From an uncultured Eggerthella sp. (lineage in GTDB: Bacteria; Actinomycetota; Coriobacteriia; Coriobacteriales; Eggerthellaceae), in NCBI GenBank assembly GCA_959607715.1, contig CAUHNN010000001.1:1-64000 (forward strand): a stretch of DNA of 64,000 bases, written 5' to 3'. This document shows, one piece after another, positions 19,435 to 28,494 of this stretch (the first letter of the stretch is position 1; each line of letters begins with the position of its first letter). The notes beneath the pieces were generated by a model. It ran no database searches. It worked only from the letters and a program-made list of their open reading frames with translations, and was not told the DNA's origin. The translations under genes were made by a program, and so were the position numbers.

Positions 19435-20715
19435 TTGGACACGACAGACACCCTCAGCGCCTCCGGCAGACCGCTGCCGCGCAACTGGCTTGCCGTCATC
19501 GTCATCATATGGCTGGGCCAAGCTGTCTCCATCGTCACCAGCTATGCCGCCGGTTTCGCCGCTACGTGGTACATAACCGAAACGACCGGCAGCGCCCTGT
19601 GGCTTTCCCTTGCAGCCATGTGCGCCTACCTTCCCCAAGGACTCCTTTCGCCTTTCGGGGGCGTCGTCGCCGACCGATTCAACCGCAAAAGCGTGATGAT
19701 CGCAGCCGACTTGTCCATCGGCGCGCTTTCGGCGCTCATCGGGCTCGTCATCCTCGCCGGCCATCTGGAGATGTGGATGATCCTCGCGCTCGTCATAGGA
19801 CGCAGCGTCGGGCAAGCCTTCCACGGCCCAGCCATGATGGCCGCCATGCCGCTTATCGTCCCCGCGCGCCATCTTCTTCGCATCAACACCCTCGATCAGC
19901 TGCTCATGAGCATCGCCGGCATCGGCGCGCCCGCCCTCGGCATCATGCTCTATACCGCCTTCGGCCTCCATACCGCCATGTTCCTCGATGCGCTCGGTGC
20001 GCTTATCGCCGTCGCCGGGCTCGCGCTCGCCGCCATCCCCACCACCCACGACCTTTCAATGGAAGATCAACATGTGCTGGCCAATCTTGCCGACGGATGG
20101 AGGGCCCTTTCGGCGAACAGGGGTCTTCTCCTTCTCATCGTCGGCATCACGCTCGGCATGATCATCTTCGCGCCGATGTCGGCGCTGTACCCGCTGATGA
20201 CCTACGAGCATTTCGGGGGCGACGGATGGATGGCCTCCATCGCCGAAGCCACGTTCGCAGGGGGCCTGCTCGCAGGATCGGCGGTGCTCATGGCATGGGG
20301 CGGCGGCAAGCGCCTCGCTGGGCTGATCGCCTTCGCCATGACCGCCACGGGGCTCGTCACCATCGCCTGCGGACTGCTTCCCTCCGATCTTTTCTGGGCC
20401 TTCGCCGTCCTGTGCGCCGTGATGGCCTTCGTATGCGCATGGTTCAGCGGGCCGATGATGACCCTCGTTCAGCGAAACGTGCCGAACGAGAAGCTCGGTC
20501 GCGCCGTCGGCTTCACCACAGCGCTCATCGGCCTGTCTTCCCCCATCGGAATAGCGCTCGGCGGCGTCGGAGCCGAAATGGTCGGCATCGCCCCCTTCTT
20601 CGTCATAGACGGGCTGCTCTGCCTCATCCTCGGGCTGACGATCTACCTCCCCCGTTCGATTCGCGCCCTCGACGCGCCCGAGCCTGCCACACACGACGAT
20701 GGAGACGCTGCGTAA
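19435..20715 (+). CDS. MFS transporter
   Basis: Major facilitator of 426 residues with twelve predicted helices. The loop 2-3 motif is recognisable as GGVVADRFNRKSVMIAADL, matching the bacterial efflux (MefA/Bcr-like, DHA3) pattern. The best start is a TTG at 19435, because GAAAGGAAGG lies just upstream; the open frame extends 29 codons further without support. Efflux of drugs or metabolites is the usual role in this group, but the substrate is not predictable. Confidence 0.87.
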   Translation: MDTTDTLSASGRPLPRNWLAVIVIIWLGQAVSIVTSYAAGFAATWYITETTGSALWLSLAAMCAYLPQGLLSPFGGVVADRFNRKSVMIAADLSIGALSALIGLVILAGHLEMWMILALVIGRSVGQAFHGPAMMAAMPLIVPARHLLRINTLDQLLMSIAGIGAPALGIMLYTAFGLHTAMFLDALGALIAVAGLALAAIPTTHDLSMEDQHVLANLADGWRALSANRGLLLLIVGITLGMIIFAPMSALYPLMTYEHFGGDGWMASIAEATFAGGLLAGSAVLMAWGGGKRLAGLIAFAMTATGLVTIACGLLPSDLFWAFAVLCAVMAFVCAWFSGPMMTLVQRNVPNEKLGRAVGFTTALIGLSSPIGIALGGVGAEMVGIAPFFVIDGLLCLILGLTIYLPRSIRALDAPEPATHDDGDAA

Positions 20716-20811
20716 ACCGTATGCAACCGAAATGAGGAAACCTCGCGACGCGCGCTTTGCGCTACACTTGCCAAAACGCTGGCCTTGCGCCGAAAGGAAG
20801 TGGTCCCCTCC

Positions 20812-21729
20812 ATGGATCTAACGTCTCTCGAAACCACGCTTGCCCAATCCTTCGCCTCGCGCGACCTTCTGCGCGATGAGCCCATGAGCAAGCACACCAC
20901 CTTCCGCGTCGGAGGACCAGCCGATCTGTATCTGCGGCCCGAAAGCGCCGAGGACATCGCGCTGGCCATAGCGGCGGCGAACGAACATGACGTACCCTGG
21001 CGCGTCATCGGCTGCGGGAGCGATCTGCTCATCGCCGACGCAGGGCTTCGCGGCCTCGTCATCGAGATCGGCGAGAACATGGCCAAGATCACCCTCGACG
21101 GCAATCTCCTGACGGCCCAAGCGGGAGCCACCAACGAGGCCGTGGCGAACGCCGCCCTCGAAGCAGGTCTCGCCGGCTACGAATTCGCCAGCGGCATCCC
21201 CGGCTCCATCGGAGGTGCCGCCATCATGAACGCCGGAGCCTACGAAGGGGAATTCAAGGACGTTGCGCGAAGCGTCAGGTGCCTTTTCCCCGACGGGTGC
21301 GTGCGCGAAGTGAGCGCCGTTGAAGCCGACTGGGGATATCGCCATTCGATGATGAGCGACGAGGGGCTTATCGTCATCGACGCGACCCTCGAGCTCCGCT
21401 ACGACGATGCGGCCTCCATCCGCGCACGCATGGACGACCTTGCCGAAAGGCGCTCGAGCAAGCAGCCCCTCGAGATGGCCAGCGCCGGTAGCACGTTCAA
21501 GAGACCCGAAGGGTACTTCGCCGGCAAGCTCATCCAGGACGCCGGGATGCAGGGGCATACCGTAGGAGGCGCCCAGGTCTCCACCAAGCACGCCGGGTTC
21601 GTCGTCAACACCGGCACCGCGACGGCGGCTGACGTGCGCCACGTCATCGCAGACGTCCAGGACGCCGTTCGCAAAAGCTTCGGCGTCGAACTGGAAACCG
21701 AAGTGCGCATGTGGGGGTTCGAAGAATAG
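20812..21729 (+). CDS. murB: UDP-N-acetylenolpyruvoylglucosamine reductase
   Basis: FAD-dependent reduction of UDP-GlcNAc-enolpyruvate to UDP-MurNAc, the second committed step of peptidoglycan synthesis. The 305 residues show the FAD_binding_4 motifs KHTTFRVGGPADLYL and GCGSDLLIAD, the substrate loop GIPGSIGGAAIMNAGAYEGE, and the type II C-terminal GSTFKRPEG and GKLIQDAGMQG segments with the catalytic serine. AAAGGAAG lies upstream of the ATG with an 11-base gap. A strong terminator follows. Confidence 0.96.
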   Translation: MDLTSLETTLAQSFASRDLLRDEPMSKHTTFRVGGPADLYLRPESAEDIALAIAAANEHDVPWRVIGCGSDLLIADAGLRGLVIEIGENMAKITLDGNLLTAQAGATNEAVANAALEAGLAGYEFASGIPGSIGGAAIMNAGAYEGEFKDVARSVRCLFPDGCVREVSAVEADWGYRHSMMSDEGLIVIDATLELRYDDAASIRARMDDLAERRSSKQPLEMASAGSTFKRPEGYFAGKLIQDAGMQGHTVGGAQVSTKHAGFVVNTGTATAADVRHVIADVQDAVRKSFGVELETEVRMWGFEE

Positions 21730-21733
21730 TGAA

Positions 21734-21771
21734 AGAGGAGCGGACGGCCTTGCGCCCTCCGCTCCTCTTTA
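21734..21771 (+). terminator. terminator after murB
   Basis: AGAGGAGCGGA (21734-21744) pairs with TCCGCTCCTCT (21758-21768), followed by TTATT. Confidence 0.85.
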
Positions 21772-21874
21772 TTACCGCAGCACCGTAAACGGACCTGCCT
21801 CAGGATGCCTTTCGCCCCGGATCCATACGCGATCCGAAAACCACGAGGCGGTTCGCCCGATGCGCTTCCCCGCT

Positions 21875-22210
21875 CTACTTCCAAGGCTGCTGGAAGTCCG
21901 GCTTCAAACTGCCGTCTTCGGGCTGATTGAACAGCGTTTCCTCTCCGCAGTCCTGACAGGTGCCCACTAGGACATGGTGCTTGTGGAACAGCGTGTAGTA
22001 CAGGTAGACCACACCGAAGCCCAGCGAGAACCACGGCATGATGAACAGGAAGATGACGACGGCGGCCGCCGCGCCCGCATGCACATACCAGGGGCTCGGA
22101 ACGCGGCGCTTGGCCGGCTCGTACGTCAGGTTGCTTCCACCGCATTTCGGGCAGAAGATCTCCGGCTCACGTTTCTTCGATTTTCTGTTCTTTTTAGTGT
22201 TGCTTCCCAT
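21875..22210 (-). CDS. small zinc-ribbon membrane protein, unknown function
   Basis: A 111-residue protein with a lysine-rich N-terminus, a CPKCGG knuckle, a hydrophobic hairpin of two probable helices (HAGAAAAVVIFLFIMP and WFSLGFGVVYLYYTLF), then a second knuckle CQDCGE and a polar tail. Two CxxC pairs split by the membrane hairpin would face the same side and could form one zinc ribbon. AGGAGG precedes the start at MGSNTKKN. It is monocistronic and I cannot name a function. Confidence 0.75.
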   Translation of the reverse strand: MGSNTKKNRKSKKREPEIFCPKCGGSNLTYEPAKRRVPSPWYVHAGAAAAVVIFLFIMPWFSLGFGVVYLYYTLFHKHHVLVGTCQDCGEETLFNQPEDGSLKPDFQQPWK

Positions 22211-22410
22211 ATGGCGAACCCCTCCTCGGATTTTCAAGCAATAGCATCGCACAACGAAGTCGCGCACGCGCCCCTCAAATCATGCCGTGCGAATGTCGAA
22301 CGATAGCAAAGATCAATGGATCAGCGCGAGCATCCCGCCGTCAGCACCCGAAAGGACGGACGGCTCGCCGCCCGAGAGGACCTTCGTCGCCCCCCGCGGA
22401 TGCCGATGCG

Positions 22411-23628
22411 CTATTCCCCGTCGAGAACATCGAAGGCGTACTGCGCCGCCACCATCGATCCCCGCGCCAACACCGATTCATCCACCTCGTAGAAGCAGCT
22501 ATGCTGAGGATGATCTGCGCCTACCTGGGCGTTTCGCGCTCCGATGAAAGCGAACACCCCCGGCACAAGACGCAGGTATTCCGAGAAATCCTCCCCTGAA
22601 AGCGTCCCTTCGTAATGGACCAGCGTATCGTCCCCCAGAACCCTGCGCACCGAATCCTGGGCGCGCAGGGCACACGCCTCGTCGTTCACGAGCGCGGAAT
22701 TGCCCGTCGTCCACTCGAACGAAGCCTGCGCGCCGTACGAAGCGGCGACGCGGTTGACGACGAACCCCATGCGCTCCTTGAGGTAATCGCGCACCTTCGG
22801 CGAAAAGGAGCGAACCGTTCCCGTGAGGTACGAGGTGCCCGCCATGACGTTGCGCGCCACGCCGCCGTGGAATTCGCCGATCGTCAAGACGACGGGGTCG
22901 AATGGAGAGACGTCGCGGCTCACCACAACCTGCATCGCGTCGATGATAGCTGCACCGACGACGATGGCGTCGACGCCCTTGTGGGGCATGGCGCCATGCG
23001 CGCTCGATCCGCTGACGTCGACGCGAAACCAGTCGGTGTTGGCCATGCGGGGGCCAGGCTCCACCGAAATCTTGCCCGCATCGACTTCGCTCCAAATATG
23101 GGCGCCGTAGATCGACTCGACGCCATCGAGGGCCCCGGCGCGGATCATGACGCGCGATCCGATGGAGATTTCCTCGGCGGGCTGGAAGATGATGCGCACC
23201 TCGCCGCGCAGCTCGGAACGGATCTCGTGGAGGATCTGGACGGCACCGAGCATCATGGCTATATGGCAGTCGTGCCCGCAGGCATGCATCACCCCTTCGT
23301 TGACCGATGCATACGGCGCTTCGGTCTTCTCGACGATCGGAAGCGCATCCATGTCGCACCGCAGCGCCAGGCAATGGCGGGGAACGCCGTCCTCGAACGC
23401 ATCGGGAGCCTCCCCCTTGATGGTCGCGATGATGCCCGTGCCCGTCTCTTCGGGAATGCGGTATTCGACGCCGATTTCGTCAAGGCGAGCAGCGATGGCG
23501 CGCGTGGTGCCCTGCTCGTGCGAGCTCAATTCAGGATGACGGTGGAAGTAGCGACGAGCTTCGATGATGGACGGCTCAAGCTCGAGGGCTCGAGCACGGA
23601 TCCGCTCGGTAATGGATTCGCTGCCCAT
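22411..23628 (-). CDS. M20-family amidohydrolase
   Basis: Metallo-amidohydrolase of 405 residues, related to N-acyl-amino-acid deacetylase, hippurate hydrolase and IAA-amino-acid hydrolase. Metal-site motifs are ACGHDCHIAMMLGA (Cys/His), the catalytic QPAEEI, the His of YGAHIW and the C-terminal DHPQHSCF. The dimerisation-domain signature SSAHGAMPHKGVDAI is also present. It probably cleaves an N-acylated amino acid, dipeptide or aromatic conjugate. The ATG at MGSESIT is chosen: AGGAGG lies 9 bases upstream and overlaps a GTG three codons earlier that would extend the frame. It stands alone, followed by hom on the same strand. Confidence 0.88.
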   Translation of the reverse strand: MGSESITERIRARALELEPSIIEARRYFHRHPELSSHEQGTTRAIAARLDEIGVEYRIPEETGTGIIATIKGEAPDAFEDGVPRHCLALRCDMDALPIVEKTEAPYASVNEGVMHACGHDCHIAMMLGAVQILHEIRSELRGEVRIIFQPAEEISIGSRVMIRAGALDGVESIYGAHIWSEVDAGKISVEPGPRMANTDWFRVDVSGSSAHGAMPHKGVDAIVVGAAIIDAMQVVVSRDVSPFDPVVLTIGEFHGGVARNVMAGTSYLTGTVRSFSPKVRDYLKERMGFVVNRVAASYGAQASFEWTTGNSALVNDEACALRAQDSVRRVLGDDTLVHYEGTLSGEDFSEYLRLVPGVFAFIGARNAQVGADHPQHSCFYEVDESVLARGSMVAAQYAFDVLDGE

Positions 23629-23743
23629 GGAAAACACCTCCTCACGTGCCTGCCTTGCGCAGCAGCACGTTAAATGATAGCAATAGCGTACCAGTTTAGA
23701 AGCCCGTTCGAAACCACACCTCCCCTCATTTCCACCCCTACGG

Positions 23744-23770
23744 AAAAGGGCCCCTCGATGAGGAGCCCTT
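23744..23770 (-). terminator. terminator after hom
   Basis: An 11-bp stem (one G-U) on the minus strand, 23770-23760 with 23756-23746, followed by TTTTCC. It lies just past the hom stop codon. Confidence 0.75.
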
Positions 23771-23802
23771 CAGGTGCGAAAGCGCAGGGGAAAGACGTGC
23801 CG

Positions 23803-25089
23803 CTAGTCCTGTACGCGGATAACGGACGGCTCGCCGCCCGTGACGACGCCGTCGAGCGCGAGGATATCGGCGATCGCGGCGCGAACGTTGCTTTCCTGTG
23901 CCGTGTGGGTGACGAAAACGAGATCGACGTCATCGCGCGTCGTGGTGCCGCGCTGGGTGACCGTGCGAACCGAGACGTCGTACTTCGCGAAGATGTCGGC
24001 AGCCGACGCCAGAACGCCGCTGCGGTCGGCGACGACGAATCGCACGTAGTACTTCGTCTTCAGATCGTCGATGGAAACGACCGGCAGCTCGTCGGTGCAC
24101 GTGCAACCAACGATCGGGCCAACGCCGAGCGTGATGTGGCGAGCAACCTCGAGAAGGTCACCCATGACGGCGCTTGCCGCCGGGCCGGCGCCGGCGCCTT
24201 CGCCGAAGAACATGGTTTCGCCGACCGCGTCGCCTACGACGTAGATCGCGTTGAAGACGCCGTTGACGGTCGCGAGCTGATGGGATTCGGGGATCATCGT
24301 GGGATGGACGCGCACATCGATACCCTCGGAGGTGCGGCGAGCGTGGGCGATTAGCTTGACCGCATAGCCCATCTCGTGCGCCATGGCCAAATCAACCGGC
24401 GAGATGCGACGAATGCCCTCGACGAAGACGTCGCTCATCGTGACGCGGGAATTGAAGGCGATCGAAGCGAGAATCGCGATCTTGGCCGCAGCATCGAGGC
24501 CATCGACGTCGGCGGTCGGGTCGGCCTCGGCAAAGCCCTTCGCCTGAGCCTCGGCGAGCGCCGCATCGTAGCTCATGTTGTCTTCGTCCATGCGCGTGAG
24601 CATGTAGTTGGTGGTTCCGTTGACGATGCCCATGACGGCGTCGATCTGGTTGGCGATCAGCGAATGCTTGAGCGGATCGATGATGGGGATGCCGCCGCCG
24701 ACGCTGGCCTCGAAAGCGATTTCAAGGCCCTTCTCCTCGGCCAAGGCGAGAATCTCCTTGCCGGCCGTGGCCATGACGGCCTTGTTCGCGGTAACGACGT
24801 GCTTGCCGGCCTCAAGCGCCTCGACGATGACGTTCTTGGCGATGCCGGTTCCGCCGATGAGCTCGATGACGACATCGATTTCAGGGTCTTCGATAATCTC
24901 GCGGTAGTCCTGAGTGAACAGATCCTCGACCCCATGCGCGATAGCCTGCTCAGGGTTGCGAGAACACACGCGGACCAGTTCGACGTCGATGCCGAAATGG
25001 CGAACGAAGTCATCCTTGTGGTTCCGCAGGATGTCGAGGCATCCCCCGCCAACCGTGCCCGTGCCAACCAAACCGATCTTGACAGCCAT
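23803..25089 (-). CDS. hom: homoserine dehydrogenase
   Basis: NAD(P)H-dependent reduction of aspartate semialdehyde to homoserine, the branch to threonine and methionine. The 428 residues comprise a Rossmann domain (IGLVGTGTVGGGCLDIL), the catalytic domain with VTANKAVMA and the signature DGLDAAAKIAILAS preceded by ADPTADV, and a C-terminal ACT domain (about 350-428, beginning YYVRFVVADRSGVLA) for feedback control, usually by threonine. It lies downstream of lysA on the same strand, separated by a terminator-like hairpin. Homoserine feeds the methionine module at 39-43 kb. Confidence 0.96.
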   Translation of the reverse strand: MAVKIGLVGTGTVGGGCLDILRNHKDDFVRHFGIDVELVRVCSRNPEQAIAHGVEDLFTQDYREIIEDPEIDVVIELIGGTGIAKNVIVEALEAGKHVVTANKAVMATAGKEILALAEEKGLEIAFEASVGGGIPIIDPLKHSLIANQIDAVMGIVNGTTNYMLTRMDEDNMSYDAALAEAQAKGFAEADPTADVDGLDAAAKIAILASIAFNSRVTMSDVFVEGIRRISPVDLAMAHEMGYAVKLIAHARRTSEGIDVRVHPTMIPESHQLATVNGVFNAIYVVGDAVGETMFFGEGAGAGPAASAVMGDLLEVARHITLGVGPIVGCTCTDELPVVSIDDLKTKYYVRFVVADRSGVLASAADIFAKYDVSVRTVTQRGTTTRDDVDLVFVTHTAQESNVRAAIADILALDGVVTGGEPSVIRVQD

Positions 25090-25164
25090 GCGAGCTCCCT
25101 TTCTTCGTGCGCGCCGAAGCGGCGCGCGCGTATCCGATGTGCGCAGTGCGCGTTCCCGCCATTT

Positions 25165-25214
25165 TATACAAAACGCGCTCTTCGGACACAGAGTATCTGG
25201 CCGAAGAGCGCGTT
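25165..25214 (-). terminator. strong hairpin between lysA and hom
   Basis: A perfect 14-bp stem, CCGAAGAGCGCGTT (25201-25214) with AACGCGCTCTTCGG (25172-25185), 15-base loop, followed on the minus strand by TTTTGTATAAAA. It terminates lysA. Because hom follows on the same strand, partial read-through or attenuation is possible. Confidence 0.8.
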
Positions 25215-25256
25215 ATCGCCATGAACGACGTGGTCGTAGGTCCACTCAAAACCGCA

Positions 25257-26615
25257 TTAGTCGATATCGCAGGCCATGAGGTCAGCGTACGTTTCCCTGC
25301 GCGTCACCAGACGGGCGACGCCGTCCTTGACGAAAACGATGCCCGGGCGAGGCTGACCGTTGTAGTTGCTCGACATGGAGTGGCAGTAGGCGCCCGTACC
25401 GAACACGCAGACGATGTCGCCCAGATCGGGATGCTGCAGCGAAACGTCGAGAGCGACCGCATCGCCCGATTCGCAGTGCTTGCCGCATACCGTCACGATC
25501 TCGGTGCGCGGCTGGCCGGCCTTGTTGGCGATGACCGGCTCGTAATCGGCATGGTAGAGCGCCGTGCGGATGTTGTCGGACATGCCGCCGTCGATGGCGA
25601 CGTACTTGCGGATGCCGGGCAGAGTTTTCAGGATGCCGACGGTATAGAGCGTGACGCCGGGAACGGCGACGAGGGAACGTCCCGGCTCGCACAGCAAGCG
25701 AGGCTGCTTGATGCCGTGCTTCTCGCAGGCGGCAACCATGGCCGAGGTAACCACTTCGGCGAAATCGTCGATGGAGGCGGGGTTGTCCTGAGCAGTGTAG
25801 GCGATGCCGAGACCGCCGCCGACGTCGATGTCGTCGATCTCGTAACCGTACGTCTCCTTGATGCGACGCGCGAAGTCGACGATGACCCCGATCGCCTCTT
25901 CGAAGGAATGGAGAGCGAAGATCTGGGAGCCGATATGCATATGAAGGCCGGCAAGGTTGACGTTGGGGGCCTCGAGCGCGTCACGAACGCACTCGAAGGC
26001 GAAGTCTTCGCGCATGGTGAAGCCGAACTTCGAATCCTCGCACCCGGTGCGGATGTACTCATGGGTATCGGCTTCGACGCCAGGGGTGATGCGCATGTAG
26101 ATGTCCTGGGTGACGCCAAGCTCCTGGGCGATGGCGGATACGCGCGCCAGCTCGATGCGGGAATCGACGACGATGCGACCGACGCCGGCTTCGATCGCCT
26201 CGCGCAGCTCGACGGGGGTCTTGTTGTTGCCGTGAACGAAAACGCGATCCATCGGGAAGCCCACCGCCTGGGCGATGGCGAGCTCGCCGCCGCCGGAAAC
26301 GTCAAGGCACATGCCGTGCTGGGCAGCCAGGCGCGCGACGGCCTTATTCAGGAAGGCCTTGCTGGCGTAGATCACGTCAGAATTGGGGTACCTGCGGCGG
26401 AACGCGTCGCGATAGGAATCCATGCGAGAAACGAGATCGGCCTCGTCATATACGTAGAGCGCCGTTCCGTATTCATGGGCGAGTTCCACCATGTCGACTC
26501 CGCCGATGTAGAGATGATCATCCTTGACCTCAGCGGTAGCGGGCAGGCATGCCCCCAGCTCCATAGTGGTGAGGTTGTCGGCTTTCTTGGTCAGGTCAGA
26601 TGCGGGAAGTGACAT
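25257..26615 (-). CDS. lysA: diaminopimelate decarboxylase
   Basis: PLP enzyme converting meso-diaminopimelate to lysine and CO2. The 452 residues are a fold-III alanine-racemase-type barrel: the PLP lysine in VIYASKAFLN, HIGSQI, DVGGGLGI, the phosphate-binding EPGRSLVA, and the active-site CESGD of the partner subunit. The N-terminal 30 residues are slightly longer than in many homologues. It is upstream of hom, so two aspartate-family genes lie together. Confidence 0.95.
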   Translation of the reverse strand: MSLPASDLTKKADNLTTMELGACLPATAEVKDDHLYIGGVDMVELAHEYGTALYVYDEADLVSRMDSYRDAFRRRYPNSDVIYASKAFLNKAVARLAAQHGMCLDVSGGGELAIAQAVGFPMDRVFVHGNNKTPVELREAIEAGVGRIVVDSRIELARVSAIAQELGVTQDIYMRITPGVEADTHEYIRTGCEDSKFGFTMREDFAFECVRDALEAPNVNLAGLHMHIGSQIFALHSFEEAIGVIVDFARRIKETYGYEIDDIDVGGGLGIAYTAQDNPASIDDFAEVVTSAMVAACEKHGIKQPRLLCEPGRSLVAVPGVTLYTVGILKTLPGIRKYVAIDGGMSDNIRTALYHADYEPVIANKAGQPRTEIVTVCGKHCESGDAVALDVSLQHPDLGDIVCVFGTGAYCHSMSSNYNGQPRPGIVFVKDGVARLVTRRETYADLMACDID

Positions 26616-26719
26616 AGCTTCTCTTTCGATCGTGCGTCTTACGATAACCGCATTAGTTTACCATTCGCTCTTTTCCGACAAGTAAAATGCAAGCAGGTGT
26701 TCGCATGGAAAGGACCACT

Positions 26720-27163
26720 ATGCTCAAGATCACGATTTTCGCCGTGGGAAAACTGAAAGAGCGCTTCTGGAAAGACGCCGTCGCCGAGTACCTCAAGCGA
26801 CTTAGCGGCTATGCGCAGGTCTCCGTCAAAGAGATTCCCGATTCGACCAAAGAGAAGGAAGCGGCTTTGCTCCTCGAGGCGTTGCCCGACAAGGGCCCGG
26901 TCGTCCTGCTCGACATCGCGGGCAGGGAAATCTCGAGCGAGGGGCTGGCGAGCAAGATCGACCGCTACGCGCTTGAAGGCGATTCGAGCCTGGCGTTCGT
27001 GATCGGCGGCAGCGACGGGGTGACCGACGAGGTGAAGCGGCGCGCCACCGAGCGCATCAGCTTCGGCCCGATCACGCTGCCCCACAACCTTGCACGCGTC
27101 GTGCTTACCGAGCAGATCTATCGCGCGTTCAAGATATCCCGGGGCGAGCCGTACCATAAATAA
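26720..27163 (+). CDS. rlmH: 23S rRNA (pseudouridine1915-N3)-methyltransferase
   Basis: SPOUT methyltransferase that modifies pseudouridine 1915 in helix 69 of 70S ribosomes. The 147-residue protein starts ITIFAVGKLKERFWKDAV and carries the knotted AdoMet site FVIGGSDGV and the C-terminal ARVVLTEQIYRAFKI with RGEPYHK, all diagnostic. The ATG before LKITIF is preceded by AAAGGA with five-base spacing; an ATG five codons earlier is also open. It stands alone, divergent from lysA. Confidence 0.95.
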   Translation: MLKITIFAVGKLKERFWKDAVAEYLKRLSGYAQVSVKEIPDSTKEKEAALLLEALPDKGPVVLLDIAGREISSEGLASKIDRYALEGDSSLAFVIGGSDGVTDEVKRRATERISFGPITLPHNLARVVLTEQIYRAFKISRGEPYHK

Positions 27164-27297
27164 GCCACTTACAGCACGCGGCGCGACAGGCGGCGGGCAT
27201 CGGGAGAGGGCAAAGCGATCCAGGTCGAATCGCCAGCATCCACCCAGATACCCCAGCTAAACAGAGGCTGCTTCTTCAAAGGAGCAGCTCGTCTTCG

Positions 27298-27903
27298 CTA
27301 TCCGTCGTGTCTCGAAATCTGCAGCCGGGTCACCCGGTCCCCTTCCGTTTCCGAAATCGAGAACGAATACCGAGCAGAAAGCGCCTCTTCCCCATACGAA
27401 GCGGAAACCTCGATGACGGGTTCCTCCAAGAGAGCGTAATGGGCCTTCCTCAACGAAAAGGAATCGACGTCGTCGACGGAAAATGAAGCCAGGTCTTCAG
27501 GAGGCAGGGTCGTCACGACAAGAATGTCCATCGACTCAAGGGCTCGATCCCCCTCAACCATAACGCGCTGCCCCAACGAGCCGCCAGGCAGCCCGAGCAT
27601 GACGTGGGGGTCATGCGAAACATACGTGACTTCGTCCGGCACGAAAGAACCTTTTACGGTTGACAGAAAATCGAACGTGACACTTGATGCGCTCAGGGTT
27701 CCATCATCGCCCGAGGAGCTGGTCACCTCAACGGGCTGGAGAACCGAGCCCGGAACCTCGCGTACACTTTCCGCACCAACCGTATCGCCGTTTTCGAAGA
27801 TCGCCAGCTCAATACTTCTGCCGCTGCACGCCGCAAGCGCCCCAACAAGGCCGACCAGACACAATACGGCGAACAAGCTTCTAAAGCGCGCTCTTAACAT
27901 CAT
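27298..27903 (-). CDS. hypothetical lipoprotein
   Basis: A 201-residue exported protein of unknown function. A basic N-terminus (MMLRARFR), a hydrophobic stretch and the lipobox LAAC-S predict lipidation and membrane anchoring. The mature part is acidic and beta-rich, without a motif I recognise. GGGGAGG precedes the start. It is divergent from the ECF sigma/anti-sigma pair, separated by a broken ORF. The anti-sigma protein also has a beta-rich exported half, so a shared envelope-sensing role is conceivable but unproven. Confidence 0.75.
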   Translation of the reverse strand: MMLRARFRSLFAVLCLVGLVGALAACSGRSIELAIFENGDTVGAESVREVPGSVLQPVEVTSSSGDDGTLSASSVTFDFLSTVKGSFVPDEVTYVSHDPHVMLGLPGGSLGQRVMVEGDRALESMDILVVTTLPPEDLASFSVDDVDSFSLRKAHYALLEEPVIEVSASYGEEALSARYSFSISETEGDRVTRLQISRHDG

Positions 27904-28068
27904 GGATGCCTCCCCGCTCTTCGTCCCACGAAACCAAACACACTTCAGGTGGGCCATTCGCTGCAGAGACGCACAATCTGGCGACAAATCAAATCCGCCA
28001 AACCCTCACCGAATCATTGCAACGTTTTACCAGATAGAAGTGTGTTTATTTGTACCTGAACTGAAAGG

Positions 28069-28346
28069 ATGAATCGCATGAGCAACAAAACGACCCTATC
28101 ACGGCAAAGCTAAACTCCAGCACCACACTCGGAACGAGGACTCTAGCGGCGGCTCAGGGGCTCGACTACCGAGTTGGAGAAGTTTTTGGCGGCATGAGCC
28201 ATACGATCAATACTGGATGGCCTTGGGATCAGTACTGGGCATCGAATCAAGCGCCTTACTTCGCGGTAAATGGAGGCGAGTGTACAGCAGAAACAACAAT
28301 CTCCGGAATGGGAACCTTGCTACTTCGGGCCGAGTTGTTTATCTAA
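28069..28346 (+). pseudogene. frameshifted small ORF remnant
   Basis: Translation would start at 28069 or 28078 (AAAGG upstream) and stops after 14 codons at 28111-28113. An overlapping frame, offset as if one base were deleted, is open from 28065 to 28346. It encodes protein-like sequence: AKLNSSTTLGTRTLAAAQGL, then VGEVFGGMSHTINTGWPWDQ, then APYFAVNGGECTAETTISG. Its only ATG, at 28194, would give a 50-residue product without a good SD. The composition (Trp, Tyr, Gly, one Cys) suggests an exported small protein, possibly bacteriocin-like, but I cannot identify it. Confidence 0.45.
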
Positions 28347-28350
28347 TAAA

Positions 28351-28388
28351 AGGGCGTCTCCATGCCATTCGCACAGCAGAGACGCCCT
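28351..28388 (-). terminator. hairpin after the ORF remnant
   Basis: AGGGCGTCTC (28351-28360) pairs with GAGACGCCCT (28379-28388). The T-tract (TTTTATTAG) lies on the minus-strand side, although no minus-strand gene ends here; on the plus strand it follows AAAA and is followed by CTCCGG. Confidence 0.5.
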
Positions 28389-28494
28389 CTCCGGCCTCAC
28401 CCCGCCAACGAAGCAATATGCCATTTCGCCTCCAACGACACAGGCTGCACTAAGAAAACGCCGCAAAGGACAGAAGGACAAGGTCCGCATATTG

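Noticed and set aside
27164..27297. Terminator between rlmH and the lipoprotein gene
   Set aside because: A 9-bp stem (GCTGCTTCT with AGGAGCAGC) is present but lacks a convincing U-tract in either direction, so it is not listed as a feature.
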